Shown here piece by piece: positions 1-5,743 of a DNA stretch of 11,418 bases. This DNA is from JALHQU01 sp043745295 (lineage in GTDB: Bacteria; Planctomycetota; Planctomycetia; Gemmatales; Gemmataceae): assembly GCA_043745295.1 (NCBI GenBank), contig JAYTTN010000843.1:1-11418 (forward strand). Reading direction: 5' to 3'. Each line of letters starts with the position of its first letter. Within the stretch, counting starts at the first letter, position 1. The notes below the pieces were generated by a model. That model was not told the origin of the DNA. It searched no databases and was given only the letters and a program-made list of their open reading frames with translations. Position numbers and translations under genes: made by a program.

Positions 1-34
1 GAGTGGCACCTTTCCAACCGGAAAGGTGCCACTC
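1..34. repeat. Perfect 15-bp inverted repeat at the left edge
   Basis: Positions 1-15 and 20-34 are exact reverse complements around the four-base loop AACC, giving a strong hairpin. It lies 25 bases past the stop of the DUF1080 gene on the minus strand, so it could act as a transcription terminator. The window ends before any T-tract could be seen on that side. Equally it may be a copy of a dispersed palindromic repeat. Confidence 0.75.
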
Positions 35-59
35 CCTGGCGGTCGCGGCTCATAAATGC

Positions 60-1115
60 TCACTTCGTCTCGACGACCCAGATGTTGCGGAACACCAGCG
101 GGTCGCCGTGATTCTGGAGCTGGATCGGGCCGGGCTTCGTGCTCTCCGGTTGGCCGCCGCCGGTCGAGTTCTTCAGTTCCACGCCGTCGTGGACTTTCAC
201 CCCGTTGTGCAGCAGCGTCAGCTTGGCCGGATAGGTCTTCGTGTCGCCGTCGAACTTGGCGGCGGTGAATTCCAGGTCGTAGGTCTGCCACGCCATCGGC
301 GGCAGGCACATGTTCACGCTCGGCTTGGCCAGGGTGTACACCCCGCCACACTCGTTGTTCTCGCCTTTCAGGCCGAAGCTGTCCAGGATCTGCACCTCGT
401 ACCGGTCCTGGAGGTAGAAGCCGGAGTTGCCCCGCTGCTGGCCGCCGCTGTTCGGCATCCACGGCAGGCGGAACTCGACGTGCGCCTTGAAGTTGCCGAA
501 CGCCTTCTTGCTCTTGATGCCGGTGTTCAGGTACTTGCCGTCGGACAACTCGACCACCTTGCCGCCGTTCCAGTTCGCCTCGTCGCCGGCCTTGGCGAAC
601 AGCACGTCGGCCCCGTCCGGCGGCTTGGCCCCGACCGTCGGCGACTTCCGCTCGACTTTCGTCAAGGTGGCGTCGATCTTCATCCCGTCCTTCAGGGTCA
701 GCTTGCCGCCGCCGAGGGTGCCGCTGAGCGTCTTGCCCGAAATTTCGGCGGAATCGCCGTCGCCCCGCTTCGCCTCGGCGAGCATCGGCTCGGCCTTCGG
801 GTCCGCGCCGGCACCGGGCAGCCCGCCGATCAGCACCTTGATGGCGAACTTGCCCTCGCCCTTGGCGACCACTTGCGCGCCGACTTTCACCTCGCCACGG
901 TTCAGCACGATGGCCCCCTCGTACTCGCCCTGGAGGGCGAAGTCCTTGTCGTCGGCCAGTTCCTTCGGCTCGCTGACGGCGATGCGGGCCGGCTTCGTCG
1001 GCTGTTTGGCCTTCTCCTTGGGCTTCGGGTCTTGGGCGACGGCGGGGTCGAGGGACAGCGACGCCACCCCGGCCGCGCAGGCGGCGAACAGGGCGACGGA
1101 CAGCAGACGAGTCAT
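60..1115 (-). CDS. Secreted DUF1080 (3-keto-disaccharide hydrolase-like) domain protein
   Basis: This encodes an exported protein of 351 residues. Residues 1-28 form a signal peptide (MTRLL, a hydrophobic Ala/Val/Leu core, then AVAQ before a Lys/Pro-rich linker). Residues about 50-160 form a beta-rich N-terminal module with the GGLPGAG turn (97-103) that often precedes DUF1080 in planctomycetes. Residues about 165-351 are the DUF1080 jelly-roll, with RGNSGFYLQDRYEVQILDSF at 228-247 and GPIQL..HGDPL.FRNIWV near the end. The family resembles concanavalin-type glucanases and is annotated as 3-keto-disaccharide hydrolase; substrate cannot be read from the sequence. I chose the ATG at 1115 over one at 1154 because the signal peptide begins there and a GAGG ribosome site sits 8 bases upstream (1124-1127). 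The gene diverges from the zinc-ribbon gene at 1315. Confidence 0.9.
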   Translation of the reverse strand: MTRLLSVALFAACAAGVASLSLDPAVAQDPKPKEKAKQPTKPARIAVSEPKELADDKDFALQGEYEGAIVLNRGEVKVGAQVVAKGEGKFAIKVLIGGLPGAGADPKAEPMLAEAKRGDGDSAEISGKTLSGTLGGGKLTLKDGMKIDATLTKVERKSPTVGAKPPDGADVLFAKAGDEANWNGGKVVELSDGKYLNTGIKSKKAFGNFKAHVEFRLPWMPNSGGQQRGNSGFYLQDRYEVQILDSFGLKGENNECGGVYTLAKPSVNMCLPPMAWQTYDLEFTAAKFDGDTKTYPAKLTLLHNGVKVHDGVELKNSTGGGQPESTKPGPIQLQNHGDPLVFRNIWVVETK

Positions 1116-1174
1116 GACGGGAACCTCGGCGGGGAAAGGGGAGTCGGCGGGCACCGCGCGTGGCGGCGGCTGTC

Positions 1175-1202
1175 ATTGTTCGCGGCGGCGGCGCGGTGTC
1201 AA
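1175..1202 (-). promoter_or_regulatory. Sigma70-like promoter for the DUF1080 gene
   Basis: On the minus strand a perfect -35 TTGACA (1202-1197) is followed by a 16-base spacer and a -10-like AACAAT (1180-1175, four of six matches to consensus). Transcription would begin near 1168, giving a leader of about 50 bases that contains the ribosome site and the ATG at 1115. This placement is inferred from sequence only. Confidence 0.5.
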
Positions 1203-1314
1203 TGGGGCGACGGGATGACGACAAGACGGCGGCAGACCGTAAACCTTGGCCGTGGCTGCCGCCGGGCGGGTCGGAAACCTACACTGATCCACTCGAACGC
1301 GCGGAGGATTAACG

Positions 1315-1794
1315 ATGCGTGACACCTGTCCTCACTGCGGTGTCCGACTGGGAACGATGCGAGATGCCTTCTGTTCCGAGTGCCGGAATCGATTGGATGA
1401 GCCGCCGGAACCAGTCCGCCAAGTCGTCGGGCCAGCGGATTCTCTCGCCCCGCACCCCGTGCCGGTGCCGCCGACCCCTCTACCGTGGTGGTTGGCCGTC
1501 GCGGCGGTGTTCGGGTACGGCGAATGCGGTCTGTACAATCGCACCGGCTACCTGCTGATCGGCATCTGCTTCGGTCTCGCGGCACTGATCGGATATGCGA
1601 TCGGAGACACGAGGTCGAACACCGTGCTTCTGATCGGTGGCCCCATCGCGACGGGAGCCGATGTCGCGGTCAGAAGTTTGTGGTCGCTTGGTTACGGCCT
1701 GTTTCCGGATCGAGGAGGGCGATTCTTCATCCTGCCACTTTGGCTGTTCGGCCTGATCTGGCTCGCGCTGGGTCTTCTACGGGGGAATGCATGA
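1315..1794 (+). CDS. Zinc-ribbon membrane protein, function unknown
   Basis: This is a 159-residue protein. It begins with a short zinc ribbon made of two CxxC knuckles, CPHC at residues 5-8 and CSEC at 20-23. An acidic then proline-rich linker follows (28-56), and then several hydrophobic stretches that look like membrane helices, at about 57-74, 78-96, 104-120 and 137-156. The ribbon would lie in the cytoplasm. The pattern of a short N-terminal ribbon with DEPPE after it, joined to a hydrophobic body, recurs in Gemmata-type planctomycetes as hypothetical proteins; no biochemical role is known to me. A GGAGG ribosome site at 1303-1307 lies 7 bases before the ATG. The gene converges on the small gene ending at 1836. 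Confidence 0.8.
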   Translation: MRDTCPHCGVRLGTMRDAFCSECRNRLDEPPEPVRQVVGPADSLAPHPVPVPPTPLPWWLAVAAVFGYGECGLYNRTGYLLIGICFGLAALIGYAIGDTRSNTVLLIGGPIATGADVAVRSLWSLGYGLFPDRGGRFFILPLWLFGLIWLALGLLRGNA

Positions 1795-1835
1795 GCCAAA
1801 CCCTGAGGAACCAGCGTTCCAATCGTACTGGCGAT

Positions 1836-2084
1836 TCAAGACGGTGATGACGGCGATTCGATGACCGTGGTTTCGGTGTCCGTCTCGCCGCGAATCCAAT
1901 CGTGCAGTTCGTCATACCAGGCGATCCAGGCGGCGACGGCCTCCGGACTGTCGCCGGTGATGTCGATCCCGGCCGCAGCCGTGTCGGGTTCGGTCACGGC
2001 GACGGGGGAGCCGTCCGCCCACGCCGGAACCGGGTCGGCGAACTCGACGCGGCCGTTGCGGTAGATGCCAGTGACGGTCGTCAT
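1836..2084 (-). CDS. Small protein, weakly antitoxin-like, no toxin partner seen
   Basis: This is an 82-residue acidic protein. Its N-terminal half (residues 1-33) has the layout of a small beta-barrel/swapped-hairpin fold: a strand reading VTGIYRNGRVEF, then a Pro turn, then DGSPVAVTE. It recalls DUF104/AF2212-type antitoxins and AbrB-like proteins. The C-terminal half (about 45-70) is a Trp-rich helix (AVAAWIAWYDELHDWI) that could bind a partner. A strong GGGAGGA ribosome site lies 6 bases before the ATG. No PIN-domain or other toxin gene is next to it, so an antitoxin role is only a guess. It is divergent from the MATE gene, with 68 bases between start codons. Real coding status is well supported by the ribosome site and third-position bias. 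Confidence 0.7.
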   Translation of the reverse strand: MTTVTGIYRNGRVEFADPVPAWADGSPVAVTEPDTAAAGIDITGDSPEAVAAWIAWYDELHDWIRGETDTETTVIESPSSPS

Positions 2085-2140
2085 GCGCGGTCCTCCCGGT
2101 CGGAAACCGCTTGCATTGTACCCGCCGGGCGGCGGCGCGG

Positions 2141-2146
2141 TATCAT
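2141..2146 (+). promoter_or_regulatory. Possible -10 element placing the start at the MATE ATG
   Basis: TATCAT matches the -10 consensus at five of six bases. Its last base is 7 bases before the A of the ATG at 2153, the usual distance to a transcription start. No clear -35 lies at 16-18 bases. The sequence just before the ATG (TTCCCGG) has no good ribosome site, so a leaderless transcript would fit. This is inference from spacing alone. Confidence 0.3.
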
Positions 2147-2152
2147 TCCCGG

Positions 2153-3649
2153 ATGACGCCCTCTCCCGAATCGCCCGCCCCGCCGCCCGACGAACCGCGC
2201 ACCTTCTGGCAGGCCTGCCGCGAGCTGCTCGCCCTGTCCGGGCCGTTCATCCTGAGTTCCAGCTTCACCACCGTCCAGGTGTTCATCGACCGGCTGTTCG
2301 TGGCCGGGGTGAACGCCGACGCGGTGGCCGCCGCCATGCCCACCATCGGCTACTTCTGGGTGCCGATGGCGCTGCTCCAGTTCACCGTCCTGTACGTGAC
2401 GGTGTTCGTCGCCCAGTACCTGGGGGCGGGGCGGCCGAACCGGGTGGGGCCGGTGGTCTGGCAGGGGCTGTACTTCGCCGCCATCGCCGGGCTGGCGTTC
2501 CCGCTGTTCATCCCGCTGGTGGATGTCATCATCGCCGCCACCGACCACCCGCCGGCGGTGAAGGAGTTGGAGGCCGTCTACTTCCGCGGCATGTGCCTGG
2601 CCGCGCTGCCGATGCTGCTGGTGGCCGGGGTGAACGCCTTCTTCGCCGGCCGGCAGAAGAGCTGGACGGTGCTGCTCGTCAACGCCGTCGGCGCGGCGAC
2701 GAACGCGCTGCTGGCGGTGCCGCTCATCCTGTGGAACCGGGACGACCCGGCGGCGGCCATGTTCGGGGCCGGTCTGGCGGCGGCACTGGGCAGCCTGGTT
2801 TCGGCGGTGCTGGGGCTGGTGCTGCTGTTCCGCCGGCGATACCGCGAGGAGTTCGCCACCGTGTCCGGGTGGCGGTTCGACCCGGCGCTGTTCAAGCGGC
2901 TGATGAACTACGGCCTGCCGAACGGCCTCCAGTTCTGCATCGAGGCGGTGGCGTTCACGGCGTTCATCCTGATGATCGGCAACCTGGGGAAGGCGGAGCT
3001 GGCCGCCACCACGCTGACGTTCACCATGAACCTGCTGACGTTCCTGCCGGTGATGGGGCTGGGCCAGGGGGTGGAGGTGCTGGTCGGCAAGCGGCAGGGG
3101 GAGAACCGGCCGGACCTGTCCGCCCGCACCACCCACGCCGGGGCGGCGCTGGCCACGGCCTACATGGGCTGCGTCGCCGTCCTGTACTGCTCGGTGCCGT
3201 GGCTGATCGTCGCCCCGTTCGCCGCCGAGATGACCCCGGCCGAGTGGGACGCCGTCGGGCCGATCATCCCGACGCTGCTGCTGTTCGTCGCCGCGTACTC
3301 GCTGGCCGACGGCGCGAACATCGTGTATGCCTACGCCCTGCGGGGGGCCGGCGACACGCGGTTCGTGTCGCTCATCGCCATCGGCACGTCGTGGCCGCTG
3401 ATGGTGCTGCCGTCGTACCTGTGCTGGAAGCTGGAGTGGGGGCTGTACGCCGCGTGGGGGTTCGCCACCCTGTGGGTGGTGGCGCTGGCTGTGGCGTTCG
3501 CAGTGCGGTTCTTGGGCGGCAAGTGGCGGTCCATGAAGGTGATCGAACACGGCGTCGCGGTCGAGGAGGTGGGTGCGGCAGCGGATTTTGGCGAGCGGGG
3601 GGCGTCAGCCCCCTGTTGTGGTCGAAATCCCCAGGGAACAGGGGGCTGA
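2153..3649 (+). CDS. MATE-family multidrug/cation antiporter
   Basis: This is a 498-residue inner-membrane transporter of the MATE family, which exports drugs or other organic compounds in exchange for Na+ or H+. It shows about twelve hydrophobic segments in two halves of roughly 220 residues. The first half opens at residues 27-50 (LALSGPFILSSSFTT, then VFIDRLFVAG). The second repeats the layout from about 246 (LFKRLMNYGLPNGLQF). A conserved-looking ALRGAGDTR loop lies at 395-403. The ATG at 2153 is preferred to one at 2111, which adds an Arg-rich stretch with no family counterpart. Residues 478-498 (DFGERGASAPCC and following) and the TGA are encoded inside the palindrome 3585-3680 and look like a non-native tail. 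Substrate is unknown. The gene stands alone, divergent from the small gene at 2084. Confidence 0.9.
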   Translation: MTPSPESPAPPPDEPRTFWQACRELLALSGPFILSSSFTTVQVFIDRLFVAGVNADAVAAAMPTIGYFWVPMALLQFTVLYVTVFVAQYLGAGRPNRVGPVVWQGLYFAAIAGLAFPLFIPLVDVIIAATDHPPAVKELEAVYFRGMCLAALPMLLVAGVNAFFAGRQKSWTVLLVNAVGAATNALLAVPLILWNRDDPAAAMFGAGLAAALGSLVSAVLGLVLLFRRRYREEFATVSGWRFDPALFKRLMNYGLPNGLQFCIEAVAFTAFILMIGNLGKAELAATTLTFTMNLLTFLPVMGLGQGVEVLVGKRQGENRPDLSARTTHAGAALATAYMGCVAVLYCSVPWLIVAPFAAEMTPAEWDAVGPIIPTLLLFVAAYSLADGANIVYAYALRGAGDTRFVSLIAIGTSWPLMVLPSYLCWKLEWGLYAAWGFATLWVVALAVAFAVRFLGGKWRSMKVIEHGVAVEEVGAAADFGERGASAPCCGRNPQGTGG

Positions 3650-3680
3650 CCGCCCCCCGCTCGCCCGGAGCCGCCAAAAT
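3585..3680. repeat. Large REP-like palindrome overlapping the MATE 3' end
   Basis: The left arm (3585-3617, starting ATTTTGGCGAGCGGGGGGCG) pairs with the right arm (3637-3680) around a 19-base loop. There is one bulged G at about 3652 and a few unpaired bases near 3668-3672. The ends are ATTTTGGC and GCCAAAAT. The G-run/C-run stem would be extremely stable. It contains the last 21 codons and the stop of the MATE gene. On the plus strand it could also end transcription, but there is no T-tract. The GAGCGGGGGGCGT..GCCCCCTGTT core looks like a dispersed planctomycete repeat; that is recollection, not something the window proves, because it occurs once here. Confidence 0.85.
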
Positions 3681-3831
3681 CAATTGCTACACCCCGAGGA
3701 AGCTGTGGGCGAACCGGTTGCGGTTGCGGTGGGTGAAGGGTGAGAATAGCGGTAGCGATTGCCGCTGCGGTCCGGAGATTGGCGCACCCGCAGTCCCCTG
3801 TTCACGCCCACCTTGTAACCTTGTTCGTCCC

Positions 3832-4422
3832 ATGAATCCGCTGTTGCTCAGCTCGCTCCCGACGCGGCACCCGGCGATCGGGTACGCGCTGTGGGACGAC
3901 GCTGCGGCTCTGATCGCTCGCCTCGCGCACGATCCCCGGCCTCGCGGCGGCGAGTCGTGCCCGATCACAGTCCGGTGGACGCCCCTCGGCTCCTCGGCCC
4001 GCGACGAAGTCCGTCACCTTTCGTGGGAAGGGGAATCGCTTGATCGCCTTTTGGCGGCCGAATGCTACGCGGACGCTCACCCAGAGAGAGAAGTAACGGG
4101 GAGGGCTGCCGTCGTCGCCTGCGCGCTCCTCTTGCACGCCTTGGATGGGATCGCCCTCGCTCGCGTGGCCGCCTACGGCGATCGGGGCGACTTCCGCTTG
4201 GAAGGGGGTACGGGAATGGTCGAGGTGAGTGGCATCCGCTCAGGCGGTGAGTCCGATCTCCGCGCGCGGGTCCGCGAGAAGGCGGACCAGTTGTTCGGGA
4301 ACATAGCGCTCGGTTACGGGGTCGTTTCGGTTACAAAGTTCAAAGATCCAAACGGTGAGGTGGCTAGCGTGTTGCGACACTTCACGCGCCGCGACTGGGA
4401 GGAATCTCGCCGTGACGCTTGA
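3832..4422 (+). CDS. Hypothetical protein, first gene of an unrecognised cassette
   Basis: This is a 196-residue soluble protein that I cannot assign to a family. There is no signal peptide or membrane helix. The N-terminal part has a helix with ALWDDAAALIARLAHD (residues about 19-34), then CPITVRW..L and RDEVRHLSW strands. A hydrophobic helix (TGRAAVVACALLLHAL) sits mid-protein, and a strand-rich C-terminal part contains GNIALGYGVVSVTKF. The ATG at 3832 is the only sensible start: upstream codons in this frame lie in the palindrome and read as nonsense. No clear ribosome site precedes it. Its end overlaps the next gene's GTG start by 11 bases, so the two are almost certainly co-transcribed and co-translated. 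Codon choice is less G/C-biased than in the flanking genes, which suggests transfer or weak selection. Confidence 0.75.
   Translation: MNPLLLSSLPTRHPAIGYALWDDAAALIARLAHDPRPRGGESCPITVRWTPLGSSARDEVRHLSWEGESLDRLLAAECYADAHPEREVTGRAAVVACALLLHALDGIALARVAAYGDRGDFRLEGGTGMVEVSGIRSGGESDLRARVREKADQLFGNIALGYGVVSVTKFKDPNGEVASVLRHFTRRDWEESRRDA
4397..4403 (+). promoter_or_regulatory. Strong ribosome binding site fixing a GTG start at 4412
   Basis: GGGAGGA lies 8 bases before a GTG, inside the last codons of the preceding gene. It is the best ribosome site in the cassette. It argues that translation of the second gene begins at 4412, not at the ATG at 4549, which has no comparable site. Confidence 0.7.
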
Positions 4423-4552
4423 GACACCGCTCGCCGGCTCGCACCGCCCGACGTTCTACTCGTCGAAGGGCGTCGCCGCGATCGCCGCCGGCGAGATCCC
4501 CTCGCGCGGGCGTACCACCGCGCCGCCGCCGCCGCCCTCACCGGCGAGATGA
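4412..4552 (+). CDS. N-terminal piece of the second cassette gene (46 codons, frame change at 4498-4501)
   Basis: From the GTG at 4412 this frame encodes MTLETPLAGSHRPTF, YSSKG, VAAIAAGEIP and then SRGRTTAPPPPPSPAR before a TGA at 4550-4552. The first 30 codons have G or C in nearly every third position and look like real protein. The last 16 look like an out-of-frame reading. In the -1 frame the same bases read LARAYHRAAAAALTGE and run straight into the ATG at 4549. The simplest view is that this is the true start of the downstream gene, cut off by a one-base change in the C4 tract at 4498-4501. It could also be a genuine short coupling peptide, since its TGA overlaps the next ATG. Confidence 0.6.
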   Translation: MTLETPLAGSHRPTFYSSKGVAAIAAGEIPSRGRTTAPPPPPSPAR

Positions 4553-5634
4553 ACGCAACGCATCCCGCCAAGGACCGACACCCGCTCCGCTTTCAAGTAG
4601 CGACGCAACTCTTCAAGGCCGGCGACTACGAGAAGGCGAAGCGGCTCGCGGCGCAGGTCGATCCCGACCACCTGCCGCCCAGTCTCTGGCCCGTGTTCCG
4701 TCAGTTCCGGCTCGATTGCGAGTACAGGGCCAGCCGGAATTACGAAGCGGGAATCCGCAGGGCGCTGCTCGCGTCCTATCAGGCTTCCGCGTGGCAGCAA
4801 TGCCTCGACCTGCTCGCGGCGCACCCCCACGTCCTAGCCCCTGAAGGGGTCGCGTTCGTGCGGGCGATTGCGTTCGAGCACCTCGGAAAGTACCGCTCCG
4901 CCGCACGGTGGTCCGCGAAAGCTTACCGCCTCGGGGTCACGTCGAGTGTCGTTGGTGAAAGCGGGGCATACCAACTCGCGATGGATGACCGTCTCGACGA
5001 AGCAACCGAATATGTCCAGTACCTGATCGACGCGCTGCCGCAGGCCTTCACTTTTGCCGTGGCGTCATTCGTCTGCCACAGGTGTCTCCATAAGCCGGGC
5101 ATCGGAGCGGACGAGCGCGCGGGTTATGCCAAGCGGCAGGTGGAGTACTTGAACGAGGCGCGGCGTCGGTTCCAAGAGTTGCCACTCGACGTTCGGCAGA
5201 AGTCCCACGTCAGGGCATATTTGGCGCTGGTGATGGTCGCGGCCGCCGAAACCTTTCAGCTCGTCGGGCTGCCAGATGGGGCGAAGGCGCTGCTCGAAGA
5301 AGCGAGACCGCTCGACCCACCGTTCGTCGCGTCGGCGACGAGGGAGTTCGCCAAACATCCGGTGCAGAGCCGCCCGAGCGAAGAGCCGTTGGACATCGCA
5401 CCGAGGGGCGGTGGCAGTCGTGTCGCTTTGACCGAATCAACACCGGAGGGGGAAGAATACCGGATCGACTTCCGACGGGTTGGTTTTGCCGCCGCCGTAC
5501 CACCTTCGCGCGTGCCGAATGGTGGACTTACGCCTATCTACCCGCGCGATCATTTCGTTAAAGCCTACGTTGCCGACTCCGGGCGCAAGAAAGCCACTCC
5601 GGGTGTGATCACAGCCGGAGCGACAGAGGCGTAG
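4549..5634 (+). CDS. TPR-like helical-repeat protein, function unknown
   Basis: Read from the ATG at 4549 this is 361 residues. If joined to the GTG start at 4412 by a -1 step it would be about 407. Residues 13-36 (ATQLFKAGDYEKAKRLAAQ), 99-127 (VRAIAFEHLGKYRSAARWS) and about 140-160 have the small/large residue spacing of tetratricopeptide-type helix pairs, so a protein-binding scaffold is likely. Residues 195-255 continue as helices. The tail after about 270 is Pro/Gly-rich, with strand-like EEYRIDFRRVGF at 302-313. No catalytic motif, signal peptide or membrane helix is visible. The ATG overlaps the stop of the 46-codon frame (ATGA), which would allow re-initiation. The gene converges on the TolC-like gene, 109 bases away. 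Codon use resembles the first cassette gene, not the neighbours. Confidence 0.75.
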   Translation: MNATHPAKDRHPLRFQVATQLFKAGDYEKAKRLAAQVDPDHLPPSLWPVFRQFRLDCEYRASRNYEAGIRRALLASYQASAWQQCLDLLAAHPHVLAPEGVAFVRAIAFEHLGKYRSAARWSAKAYRLGVTSSVVGESGAYQLAMDDRLDEATEYVQYLIDALPQAFTFAVASFVCHRCLHKPGIGADERAGYAKRQVEYLNEARRRFQELPLDVRQKSHVRAYLALVMVAAAETFQLVGLPDGAKALLEEARPLDPPFVASATREFAKHPVQSRPSEEPLDIAPRGGGSRVALTESTPEGEEYRIDFRRVGFAAAVPPSRVPNGGLTPIYPRDHFVKAYVADSGRKKATPGVITAGATEA

Positions 5635-5743
5635 TGCAGTGACCGGAAAGTCACATTCCCGAAGGTTGAGGAGATTCGCATCCTCTTTCCGGTGGATTGC
5701 GCTCGTCCCACCCACACGATCAGAGGCCGAGCCGGAGCCGTCC
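5635..5743. other. Convergent intergenic region
   Basis: Two weak hairpins are present. One is GTGAC/GTCAC (5639-5643 with 5650-5654). The other is GAGGA/TCCTC (5668-5672 with 5681-5685), followed by TTT on the plus strand. The second could serve as a weak terminator for the cassette. Nothing else is recognisable. Confidence 0.35.

Noticed and set aside
3..1322. A 439-codon open frame opposite the DUF1080 gene
   Set aside because: It lacks family features and owes its length to G/C-rich codons on the other strand. The DUF1080 protein on the minus strand has a signal peptide, a ribosome site and conserved motifs.
1791..1847. An 18-codon frame overlapping the zinc-ribbon stop (ATGA)
   Set aside because: It is too short and basic, has no ribosome site of its own, and its end overlaps the convergent gene's 3' end.
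2065..4422. A 785-codon open frame on the plus strand
   Set aside because: Its first ~590 codons are an Arg/Gly/Ala-rich shadow of the MATE gene and palindrome. Only the part from the ATG at 3832 looks like protein, and it is listed as its own gene.
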